Shown one piece after another: positions 54,104 to 62,014 of a stretch of 64,000 nucleotides of DNA (position 1 is its first letter; every line of letters begins with the position of its first letter). The position numbers and the translations under genes were made by a program. Location of the stretch: NCBI RefSeq assembly GCF_043226085.1, contig NZ_CP171225.1:1240001-1304000 (forward strand), given 5' to 3'. The notes under the pieces were generated by a model. The model made no database searches. It saw only the letters and a list, made by a program, of their open reading frames with translations, and was not told where the DNA came from. Origin of the DNA: Amaricoccus sp003258405. GTDB lineage: Bacteria > Pseudomonadota > Alphaproteobacteria > Rhodobacterales > Rhodobacteraceae.

Positions 54104-55255
54104 TCAGGCCTTGACCATCGGGTCGGTCAGCCGGCGGTGCTCCTGAAGCGCGAAGCGGTCGGTCATCCCGGCGATGTAATCGGTCACGATCCGGGCCCGC
54201 TCCACCGGCCCCGCCCTCAGGCCGGGCTTGGAATTCCAGTCGTCGGGCATGAGGCCGGGCGCTTCGGTGAAGATGTCGAAGATTTCCTTCACCACGAGCT
54301 TCGCCTTGCGCCGCATCCGCTGCACGCCCCATTGCCGGTACATGCGGTGATAGAGAAAGACCCGGATCTCCTTGAGCTCCGCGAAGGTGCCCTGCGAGAA
54401 GCGCACCACCGGCGTGCCGAGATGGCGCACGGCTTCCGCATCCTTGGGCGCGAATTCCGCGATCCGCTGGCGGCTCGTCGCGAGCACATCCTCGACCAGA
54501 AGCCCGAAGAAGCGGCGTAACGCCTCATGCTCGCGGCGTCCCGGCGCCAGCCCCGGCCAGCGGGCATCGACCTCGGCGATGCAGCGGCCGATCATCGGCA
54601 GGCAGCGGAGATCCTCGAGCGTGAAGAGCCCGGCCCGGAGCCCGTCCGCCAGATCATGGTTGTTGTAAGCGATGTCGTCGGAGAGTGCCGCCACCTGCGC
54701 TTCGGCGCTTGCATGGGTGTCGAGCTCGAGATCGAATATCTCGTTGAAATCGCCCAGCGCGAAGGGGATCTCGCCAGTCACCGGGCCATTGTGCTTCGCG
54801 ATCCCCTCGAGCGTCTCCCAGGTGAGGTTGAGCCCGTCGTACTCCGCGTAATGCGCCTCGAGTGCGGTCACGATCTTGATCGCCTGCGCGTTGTGATCGA
54901 AGCCGCCATAGGGCTCCATCAGCGCCTGCAGCTCGTCCTCGCCGGTATGCCCGAAGGGCGGATGCCCGAGGTCGTGCGCGAGAGCCACCGCCTCGGCAAG
55001 TTCCTCGTTGAGCCCCAGAGAGCGCGCGATGGTCCGCGCGACCTGGGCCACTTCGATCGAATGGGTGAGGCGCGTGCGATAGTAGTCGCCCTCGTGCTCG
55101 ACGAAGACCTGGGTCTTGTGCTTGAGCCGCCGGAAGGCCGAGGAATGGATGATGCGGTCGCGATCGCGCTGGAAGCAGGACCGGTGGGCGGACGCTTCTT
55201 CGGGAAACAGACGCCCCCGGCTCATCTCGGGGTTGGTCGCGAAAAGTGCGGTCAT
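54104..55255 (-). CDS. dgt: Deoxyguanosinetriphosphate triphosphohydrolase-like protein
   Basis: 383 residues, HD-superfamily dNTPase. The metal ligands are in LTHSIEVAQVARTIARSLGLN (about 63-83) and the HD pair AHDLGHPPFGHTGE (about 93-106). Further conserved regions are ALSDDIAYNNHDLADGL and the C-terminal helices. It cleaves dNTPs to nucleosides and triphosphate, in the shorter type 2 class without the E. coli insert. In related genomes it precedes argS; here argS is about 39 kb away. Confidence 0.92.
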   Translation of the reverse strand: MTALFATNPEMSRGRLFPEEASAHRSCFQRDRDRIIHSSAFRRLKHKTQVFVEHEGDYYRTRLTHSIEVAQVARTIARSLGLNEELAEAVALAHDLGHPPFGHTGEDELQALMEPYGGFDHNAQAIKIVTALEAHYAEYDGLNLTWETLEGIAKHNGPVTGEIPFALGDFNEIFDLELDTHASAEAQVAALSDDIAYNNHDLADGLRAGLFTLEDLRCLPMIGRCIAEVDARWPGLAPGRREHEALRRFFGLLVEDVLATSRQRIAEFAPKDAEAVRHLGTPVVRFSQGTFAELKEIRVFLYHRMYRQWGVQRMRRKAKLVVKEIFDIFTEAPGLMPDDWNSKPGLRAGPVERARIVTDYIAGMTDRFALQEHRRLTDPMVKA

Positions 55256-55329
55256 CTCGGGCTGGCCTTGTGTCGGGCGTGCACGACGCTTACCTTCCCC
55301 TCGTAACGCATAGAACCAAGGGCCGAAAG

Positions 55330-55662
55330 ATGGAGCTTTCCATTCCGCCCCGGGTCACCGACCGCGCCTATGATCGCATCCGCGAGATCAACGGTGGAAA
55401 AGCCGACCGCTCACTGAGGATCGCGATCGAGGGCGGTGGCTGCTCGGGCTTCCAATACGCCATCAAGCTCGACGACGAGGTCGCCGAGGACGATCTGGTG
55501 CTCGAGAAGGATGGCGCGCGCGTGCTCATCGATTCAACGAGCCTCCAGTTCCTCGGCAATGCCGAGATCGACTTCACCGAAGAGTTGATCGGCGCACGCT
55601 TCGTCATCAACAATCCCAATGCCAGCTCGAGTTGCGGCTGCGGCACCAGCTTCTCCGTCTGA
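55330..55662 (+). CDS. erpA: A-type iron-sulfur cluster carrier (ErpA/IscA-like)
   Basis: 110 residues. The three conserved Fe-S cysteines are Cys38 (EGGGCSGFQY) and Cys102/Cys104 (SSSCGCGTSFSV). The protein delivers [4Fe-4S] or [2Fe-2S] clusters to apo-enzymes. It is divergent from dgt, separated by 74 bp, an arrangement common in Rhodobacterales. The ATG follows a weak purine-rich site. Confidence 0.92.
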   Translation: MELSIPPRVTDRAYDRIREINGGKADRSLRIAIEGGGCSGFQYAIKLDDEVAEDDLVLEKDGARVLIDSTSLQFLGNAEIDFTEELIGARFVINNPNASSSCGCGTSFSV

Positions 55663-55725
55663 TCCGGGGAAAGCACTCTCGCCGGGCAAAACAAGGCCCG
55701 GCAAGACATCAGCCGCGCCTTCCGC

Positions 55726-57594
55726 TCAGGCCAGGGCGTCCCTGATCGAGGGGGCCCCTGGCCGGTGCGGCCGCGCCGGCGTCGTTCCCCCTGACGTTGC
55801 ATCCGGCAGCCAGCGCGCCATGGCCGCGCCCAGCTTGTCGAGGGTCACCGGCTTCGAGATGAAATCGTCCATCCCCGCATCCAGACAGGCCTGACGGTCG
55901 GAAACCAGCACGTTCGCCGAAAGCCCGACCAGCGGCATCCGGATCCCGTCCGCGCGCGCGCGCCGCGCGGTCGCGACCCCGTCGAGAATCGGCATCTGCA
56001 TGTCGATGAGTGCGAGATCGTAATCGCCGCTCGCGAGGAGCTTCAGCGCGACCTCGCCGTTCTCTGCCACCGTCGAGCGAAGTCCGAGCTGTTTCAGGAG
56101 GCCGCAGGTCACAAGCTGGTTGGTCGCGTTGTCCTCGACAACGAGCACATGGCCGGCAAGCGACCAGACCCGCTCGCGATCGGATACGGCGGCCGGGCCG
56201 GTGACGCTCTCGCGGTCGTGGATCTGGCCGGCGGCGATCTCGAACCAGAAACGGCTGCCCTCACCGGGCACGCTGTGCACACCGATGCGCCCGCCCATGG
56301 CTTCCACCAGCCGCTTGCTGATCGCAAGCCCGAGCCCCGTGCCCTCGAAACGCCGCGCGAGGCCGTTCTCGACCTGGCTGAATTCCCGAAAGAGCTTCGG
56401 CAGCGCCTCGGGCGCGATGCCGATGCCGGTATCCTCGATCTCGAAGCGCAGCCGGTTGTCGGGAATGCGGATCGCGGTGAGGCGGATCCGCCCCCGTTCG
56501 GTGAACTTGAGCGCGTTTCCGACCAGATTGATCAGAACCTGCCGCAGCCGGACGGGGTCGTTTTCGAGCACAACGTCCGGGACGTCGAATTCCATCACCA
56601 CATCCTTGCCCTCCATGCGCGGCAGGATCACCGAGCGGACGGTATGGATGACTTCCTCGAGCGCGAATTGCTGCTTCTCGATATGGATATGGCCCGATTC
56701 CACCTTTGAGAAATCGAGGATGTCGTTGATCACATCCCGCAGCAGCAGCCCCGAATGCCGGATCACCGCGACCTGCTCGACCTGCTCGGGGTCGAGCTTG
56801 GTGCGATTGAGGATATCGGCCATGCCGATGATGCCGTTGAGCGGGGTCCTGATCTCGTGGCTCATGGTGGCGAGGAACGCGGATTTGGCCCGCGTTCCGG
56901 CCTCCGCAGCGCGTGCCGCACGGGCGATCTGCCGGACCTGGATGCCCTGGAGCAGCACGATGACGCCGATCACCACCACGAGGATCACGAAGGCGATGCC
57001 CATGCGGGCATAGAGCGCGCTCAGCTGCTCGCGGTCGCCGACGGCGGATTCGTTGCTGCTGGCCTTGGCAAGCTGGGTGAGCCGGTTCATGTCCGCGTCG
57101 ATCAGGCGGGCCTGGCGCAGGAGATCCGGCAGGACGGCCTGGACCGCGGCCGGGTCATGCGAAAGCCCGTCGATGACCGGTGCGAGATCGAGAATGCCGG
57201 AATGGATCCGGTCGGTCAGGACGGCGATCTCGGGATAGGCCCGGGCATGATCGGCATAGGCCCCTTCCTCGAGCAGGCCTGCCCGGCTGTAGAGCACGTC
57301 ATAGCGGACGAAGGCCTTGTCGATTGTCTTGGAACTCGGGTCGAGCTCGATCCCCTGCATCGCCTCGATGAAATCCTTGATCTCGAGGCGGGCCTGGAAG
57401 ACGCCCCAGACGACGCTTTCGCGCGCCGCGGCGCGGATGCCGCGCTGCCGCTCCTTGAGGCTGCCAAAGAGGGTAAGTGCCGTGGCCGCGACGAAGATGC
57501 TCACCACGATAAGCATGACGATCGAGGCGCCGAGCCGCGAGAACTGAGGATTCCAGTGGCGGTTCGGGGAGGGTTCCCGTTTGCCTGCTCGCAT
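55726..57594 (-). CDS. Hybrid sensor histidine kinase/response regulator
   Basis: 622 residues from the chosen ATG (57594); an in-frame ATG at 57660 is an alternative and neither has a strong ribosome-binding site. There are two transmembrane helices (about 23-45 and 203-223) around a periplasmic helical sensor domain. HisKA reads LATMSHEIRTPLNGIIGMAD. HATPase has NLVGNALKF, DTGIGI and GTGLGLAIS. A C-terminal receiver has the phosphorylated Asp in ALIDMQMPILDGVATA and the KPVT lysine. The target pathway is unknown. Confidence 0.88.
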   Translation of the reverse strand: MRAGKREPSPNRHWNPQFSRLGASIVMLIVVSIFVAATALTLFGSLKERQRGIRAAARESVVWGVFQARLEIKDFIEAMQGIELDPSSKTIDKAFVRYDVLYSRAGLLEEGAYADHARAYPEIAVLTDRIHSGILDLAPVIDGLSHDPAAVQAVLPDLLRQARLIDADMNRLTQLAKASSNESAVGDREQLSALYARMGIAFVILVVVIGVIVLLQGIQVRQIARAARAAEAGTRAKSAFLATMSHEIRTPLNGIIGMADILNRTKLDPEQVEQVAVIRHSGLLLRDVINDILDFSKVESGHIHIEKQQFALEEVIHTVRSVILPRMEGKDVVMEFDVPDVVLENDPVRLRQVLINLVGNALKFTERGRIRLTAIRIPDNRLRFEIEDTGIGIAPEALPKLFREFSQVENGLARRFEGTGLGLAISKRLVEAMGGRIGVHSVPGEGSRFWFEIAAGQIHDRESVTGPAAVSDRERVWSLAGHVLVVEDNATNQLVTCGLLKQLGLRSTVAENGEVALKLLASGDYDLALIDMQMPILDGVATARRARADGIRMPLVGLSANVLVSDRQACLDAGMDDFISKPVTLDKLGAAMARWLPDATSGGTTPARPHRPGAPSIRDALA

Positions 57595-57911
57595 TATCTG
57601 GTCGGGCTCCGTCGTTCGAAGGGCAACGCCGCAGCGAACCCGGGGGATCCGTCGCGACATCCTGCCGGAGCGAAAACCCCTGCCAGCGAAAACGGGATGT
57701 CACGGTCGAACCACCGTGAACGGGGCCGCATCCCGATTCTGCTGTCAGCGCCTCCACTCCGAACCAGCGGACACTGCACCCGAAGATATTTAAAATCTAT
57801 CAAGGCCGCGGGACAAAAATGGCGAGATTGCCACGGATCACCCTGCCGGGCTTGCAGGGGCGCAGGGCCTTGCCTAGGGTCGCGCCGAACCGCGCCGGGA
57901 TCAGACATCCG

Positions 57912-58691
57912 ATGAAAATAGCCTCATTCAACATCAATGGCGTCAAGGCACGCCTGCCCGCCCTGCTGGACTGGCTGAAGGAGGCCGCACCGGATGTGGT
58001 GGTGCTTCAGGAGATCAAGTCGGTCGATGAGGCGTTTCCGCGGACGGAGATCGAGGACGCGGGGTATCAGGTCGAGACCCATGGCCAGAAGAGCTTCAAC
58101 GGGGTGGCGATCCTTTCGCGGCTGCCGCTCGAGGATGTGAGCCGGGGGCTGCCCGGTGACGAGGGGGACGAGCAGGCGCGCTGGATCGAGGCGACGGTGG
58201 TCGGGCGGGAGGCGATCCGGGTCTGCGGGCTCTATCTGCCCAACGGAAACCCCGCACCGGGGCCAAAATACGACTACAAGCTCGGCTGGATGGAGCGGCT
58301 CCGGGCCCGGGCGGAGGCTCTGATCGCGGGCGAGGACTGTGCGCTGCTCGCAGGGGATTACAATGTCATCCCGCAGCCCGAGGATTGCCATGACCCGGCG
58401 GTCTGGAAGGATGATGCGCTCTTCCTGCCCGAGACCCGGGCGGCGTTCCGGCGGATCACCAATCTCGGCTACACCGATGCGCTGAGGAGCGTCGAGGCCA
58501 GGGGCGGGATCTACACGTTCTGGGACTATCAGGCCGGGGCCTGGCCGAAGGACAACGGCATCCGGATCGACCATGTTCTGCTCACCCCGCAGGCCGCCGA
58601 CCGGCTGGTCGGCTGCGGGATCGACAAGGAGATCCGGGGGCGGGAAAAACCCTCGGACCATGTGCCGATCTGGGTCGAGCTCGACCTCTGA
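57912..58691 (+). CDS. xth: Exodeoxyribonuclease III
   Basis: 259 residues, AP endonuclease/exonuclease of the EEP superfamily. Motifs: MKIASFNINGVKARL at the start, LQEIKSVDEAFPR with the catalytic Glu at about 36, YLPNGNP, LLAGDYNVIPQPEDC (Asp/Asn pair, about 153) and the C-terminal GIRIDHVLL and SDHVPIWVEL. The first ATG with similarity is used; the longer frame upstream is rejected. The transcript ends in a strong stem-loop at 58694-58721. Confidence 0.93.
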   Translation: MKIASFNINGVKARLPALLDWLKEAAPDVVVLQEIKSVDEAFPRTEIEDAGYQVETHGQKSFNGVAILSRLPLEDVSRGLPGDEGDEQARWIEATVVGREAIRVCGLYLPNGNPAPGPKYDYKLGWMERLRARAEALIAGEDCALLAGDYNVIPQPEDCHDPAVWKDDALFLPETRAAFRRITNLGYTDALRSVEARGGIYTFWDYQAGAWPKDNGIRIDHVLLTPQAADRLVGCGIDKEIRGREKPSDHVPIWVELDL

Positions 58692-58693
58692 GG

Positions 58694-58721
58694 CACGGTG
58701 AAACCGGGGCTTTTCACCGTG
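58694..58721. terminator. Bidirectional terminator between xth and the MFS gene
   Basis: CACGGTGAAA (58694-58703) pairs with TTTCACCGTG (58712-58721) around an 8-nt loop, only 2 bp after the xth stop. A second AAAATCG/CGATTTT inverted repeat follows at about 58730-58757. It lies between convergent genes. Confidence 0.7.
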
Positions 58722-58809
58722 AAACGGAAAAAATCGCTTTGATTTTACTCGATTTTCCTAGTTAACATATCATGAATCGCCTCCCAAGCGGGGCGACAGG
58801 ACGGCGGCG

Positions 58810-59982
58810 CTACCGGCCGGATTCGGTCGCCCGGGACAGCTCCGGTTGCAGGGCCCTTCGCCCGCGCCATGCCGCGCCGATGACGGCCGGCGCGAGGCAG
58901 AGCGCCGAGAGCAGGGCCGTGGCGGCAAAGCCCGACGCCTCGAAGACCGGCTTGAAGAGCGCGGTGCCGAGGAACATGGCGCCGTAGCTCACGGCGCCGT
59001 AGAGGCCGAGGATCGTCGCCCGCCGGGCGGGCGAGAGCGCGGTGAGCTGGCCGACGAGGATGTTGAGGCCGAGATGGTTCGCGCCGCCCCAGAGGAGGCA
59101 GACCGCAAGGATCGCGAGACCTGAGGGCGCGGCGAGGGCAAGCCCCAGATAGACGCAGAGCAGCGCGGCAAACACCAGAGGCGCCGATCGCCCGGCCCCG
59201 TGCCGGTCGATCAGCCGGTCAAGCGGCGCGATGAGGCCGAACCCGAGGCCGTAGGAGAGGGCCGCAAGCCCGGCCACGGTGGTCGTGAGGCCGAGCCTGG
59301 CCGTCAGATGCGTCCCGAGGAAGGCATAGAGGCCGTAGAAGGCCATCATGTAGCCCGCGACGGCGAGGAGGATCGGCGCGAGGCCGCGGATGCGGAGCGC
59401 CGCGAGGGGCGAGATGCGCGCGCCATCGCCCGCGGCCCCCTCCGGCAGGGCCGACCGGTGCAGCGCGATCAGGACGAGAAGGCTCATGGCGGCGAGGAGC
59501 GCGAAGACGGCGCGCCAGTGCAGGACATCGGCCAGAACCGCCGAGAGGCTCACCCCCGCCACGAGGCTCAGCGTCCAGCCGGTCAGGACCTTGCCGAGGG
59601 TTTCGCTCTCGCGGCCGCGCGGCGCCACCTCCGCCGCGAGCCCGTAGACCGCCGGCAACGCGAGACCGGCGGCCACGCCCGCAAGCGCCTGCGCGAGCAC
59701 CAGAACCGCCAGCACGGGCGCCAGGGCACTGAGCGCGAGGGCCGCGGCAAGAATCGCCAGCGCCCGGAAGAGGGCGCGGCGCAGGCCGATCCGGTCCGCC
59801 CTCGGGGCCAGCACCAGCGCGCTCAGCGCCGTGCCCGCCCCATAGACGGCAGAGGCCATCATGACATCGGGGGCGGAGCGCGCGGGGAAGGATGCCGCGA
59901 CATCGGCCGCGATCGGGCTCAGGACCAGCGAGTTCGATCCGACAATGCCGATGGAACACATCAACAGCCATACAGGGTTCAT
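58810..59982 (-). CDS. MFS transporter (drug/metabolite efflux type)
   Basis: 390 residues with 12 hydrophobic helices. The start MNPVWLLMCSIGIVGSNSLVLSPI and the loop motif ADRIGLRRALFRA (about 58) fit the DHA1 branch. There is no neighbouring catabolic gene; a divergent Lrp-type regulator suggests the pair is an amino-acid or metabolite export module. The ATG chosen begins the first helix; the frame extends 10 codons upstream. Confidence 0.8.
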   Translation of the reverse strand: MNPVWLLMCSIGIVGSNSLVLSPIAADVAASFPARSAPDVMMASAVYGAGTALSALVLAPRADRIGLRRALFRALAILAAALALSALAPVLAVLVLAQALAGVAAGLALPAVYGLAAEVAPRGRESETLGKVLTGWTLSLVAGVSLSAVLADVLHWRAVFALLAAMSLLVLIALHRSALPEGAAGDGARISPLAALRIRGLAPILLAVAGYMMAFYGLYAFLGTHLTARLGLTTTVAGLAALSYGLGFGLIAPLDRLIDRHGAGRSAPLVFAALLCVYLGLALAAPSGLAILAVCLLWGGANHLGLNILVGQLTALSPARRATILGLYGAVSYGAMFLGTALFKPVFEASGFAATALLSALCLAPAVIGAAWRGRRALQPELSRATESGR

Positions 59983-59998
59983 TTCGCGGGGCTCCGGC

Positions 59999-60063
59999 TT
60001 TTTCCGGACCAATAGACGCGGCGGCCCGGGCTTGATACCCTGTTCCGCATTACCCCGGAAAAA
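59999..60063. promoter_or_regulatory. Spaced inverted repeat in the MFS-Lrp intergenic region
   Basis: TTTTTCCGG (59999-60007) and CCGGAAAAA (60055-60063) are perfect inverse complements whose centres are 56 bp apart, between the two divergent starts. This could be a pair of half-sites wrapped by the Lrp octamer. Confidence 0.45.
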
Positions 60064-60084
60064 TCGAATGTGGTTCGGACATCC

Positions 60085-60555
60085 ATGAAAGACACCTTCG
60101 GCCTCGATCAGATCGACCGAAACCTGTTAGGGCTGCTGACCGAGAATGCCGAGCAGAGCTATGCCGATCTCGGCAAGGCCGTCGGGCTGTCGGCGCCGGC
60201 GGTGCACGAGCGGGTGAAGCGATACAAGGCCAGCGGCCGCATCCGGGCGATCACCGCCCGGCTCGATCCGGCGATGACCGGAAAGCGGTTTCTGGCCTTC
60301 GTGCATGTGAACACGACCGGCTGGGGCAAGACCGATGCCCTGATGCAGATCGAGGAGCTGCCGGAGGTCGAGGAAATCCATTCCGTCACCGGCGACACCT
60401 GCATGATCCTGAAGGTGCGGATGGAAAGCACGCAGGCGCTGGAGGCGCTGCTGGCGCGGCTCTATGCCCTGCCCGAGGTCATCTCGACGAAAAGCTACGT
60501 CGCGCTCTCGACCTATCTCGAGCGGCCGGTTCAGGCGGGGATCACGCCGCTCTGA
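60085..60555 (+). CDS. Lrp/AsnC family transcriptional regulator
   Basis: 156 residues. The N-terminal helix-turn-helix reads LDQIDRNLLGLLTENAEQSYADLGKAVGLSAPAVHERVKRY (about 6-46), the classic AsnC motif. The RAM/ligand domain follows with EVEEIHSVTGDTCMILKV. It is divergent from the MFS gene and likely controls it in response to an amino acid. The ATG chosen gives the standard length; a slightly longer frame exists. Confidence 0.9.
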   Translation: MKDTFGLDQIDRNLLGLLTENAEQSYADLGKAVGLSAPAVHERVKRYKASGRIRAITARLDPAMTGKRFLAFVHVNTTGWGKTDALMQIEELPEVEEIHSVTGDTCMILKVRMESTQALEALLARLYALPEVISTKSYVALSTYLERPVQAGITPL

Positions 60556-60596
60556 GACCGGGGGATCGGGCGCCGGGGCCCTGACGCGGATCCGCC

Positions 60597-61010
60597 CTAG
60601 AGCCCCGCGGACTGATCGAAGAGGTCTTCGAGCGCCGAGCTGCTGGCGGAGGCCTTGCCGCCATAGCGGAAGGTCGTCACCGCCACGGCCTCCTCGAGGC
60701 GGCGGGCGACCTCGGCCTCGTCGATGGTGCCGAGCCGCCAGGCGATCTCGGTCTGCCAGACGAGGCGCTTTCCGACATCGAAGCCGGTGGCGTATTCATG
60801 CGGCTTGAGAAAGGCGAAGGTCGCGGCGACGAGCGCGGCGGCGGCGGCGAGGCGGCGCTGGGTTTCGGGCGAGCCGATGCCGACCGCGGCGAGCCCCGGC
60901 AGCATCACCGCGGTGACGCCGAGCCCGACATAGACCGCGAACCAGCCGTAATAGCTGAAACTCATGTGCCGGAGCGTCGTCTCGATGAGATCCGTCGTGC
61001 CTGCGTCCAT
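60597..61010 (-). CDS. Membrane protein of unknown function
   Basis: 137 residues with two hydrophobic segments: SYYGWFAVYVGLGVTAVMLPGL (about 19-40) and AAAAALVAATFAFLKP (about 54-69). The C-terminal half is soluble (TGFDVGKRLVWQTEIAWRLGTIDEAEVARRLEEAVAV). The family is not recognised. The ATG follows GGAGG at 5 bp; a GTG four codons upstream is less likely. The location suggests an inner-membrane protein. Confidence 0.6.
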   Translation of the reverse strand: MDAGTTDLIETTLRHMSFSYYGWFAVYVGLGVTAVMLPGLAAVGIGSPETQRRLAAAAALVAATFAFLKPHEYATGFDVGKRLVWQTEIAWRLGTIDEAEVARRLEEAVAVTTFRYGGKASASSSALEDLFDQSAGL

Positions 61011-61109
61011 CCCGTCCTCCACCGTTTCGGGGGAAGGCTACGGCAAAATCGCATCAGGCCGAACCGTTTTTGCCTCCGGGTGCGGGATGCGGGCGCCCGG
61101 CCCCCGCGG

Positions 61110-61937
61110 TCACTTGGTGAAGCCTGCGCCGCCGAAGGCCTCCGGGTCGAGCACCGCGAGGCAGCCGAGGCCGCTCTCGACCACGCCGAGCCGCGCGCAG
61201 ACATGCCGGGAGACCGCGTTGTCGCGCCGGACGCCGGTGTAGAACGTGTCGGCGCCGAAGGTCTCGTGCATGTGGAGCGCGACGCGGGCGCCGAGCGCAA
61301 GCGAGAGCGCCCTGCCCCGGTCGGCCTCGCGGACCGCGAGCATCCCCCACCAGGACGCGGTGCCGTAGGGGCTCTCGCGGTGGTTGCGCATCACCGCCCC
61401 GGCGCAGGCGGCGACCTGCCCGTCGGGGGCCTCGAGGAAGAGGCAGACGGCGCGCTGGGTCTCGGCGGTCAGGACGGTCGAGGCGGGCGGCAGGACGTGG
61501 CAGGCGAGCGCGGTCTCGGCGAGCCGGTCGAACCAGTGGGGGGCCGTTTCGGGCGTGATCCGGTGCAGCCGGTAGCTTTCCGGGATCGGCCTCTTGCGCA
61601 CCTCGGCCCGGCAGGCGGCGAGGCAGGCCTCGTTGCCCATGAACTGATCCCAGTGGTCGGTGGCGAAGCCCTGCGCGGTGAAATCGCGGACGAGGGCCGC
61701 CTCGTCCTCGGGATGGGTGTAGTGGCTGATGCTCGCGCCCTGCACGCGCGCAAGGGCGGCGAGCAGCGGCACATCGCGGGGCGAGGCGCCATCGACGCCG
61801 ACGCTGCGCCCCTCGTAGCCGAAGGCCGGATCATTGTGCAGCAGGGTCCAGAGGTGGTGCGCGCTCCGCTGCATCCGCTGCTGCGCGTGGTTGCCGAAAT
61901 ACCGGACCGTCGTGCCCCAGACCTCTTGCGTGTCCAT
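61110..61937 (-). CDS. GNAT-family N-acetyltransferase
   Basis: 275 residues. A C-terminal GNAT domain (about 120-275) has the acetyl-CoA-binding region in WWGMLAVREADRGRALSLALGARVALHMHE, equivalent to the V-x-x-x-x-R-G-x-A motif. The N-terminal 110 residues (MDTQEVWGTTVRYFGNHAQQ...) are an unassigned domain. The substrate is unknown. It is adjacent to mfd but on its own by spacing. Confidence 0.7.
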   Translation of the reverse strand: MDTQEVWGTTVRYFGNHAQQRMQRSAHHLWTLLHNDPAFGYEGRSVGVDGASPRDVPLLAALARVQGASISHYTHPEDEAALVRDFTAQGFATDHWDQFMGNEACLAACRAEVRKRPIPESYRLHRITPETAPHWFDRLAETALACHVLPPASTVLTAETQRAVCLFLEAPDGQVAACAGAVMRNHRESPYGTASWWGMLAVREADRGRALSLALGARVALHMHETFGADTFYTGVRRDNAVSRHVCARLGVVESGLGCLAVLDPEAFGGAGFTK

Positions 61938-62014
61938 GGCGAACCCTCCCCTGCGGGGGGAAGGATAGCACGTCTGGCGGCGGGCTCAAAATCCGCAGGC
62001 GGCCGATCGCCGGA

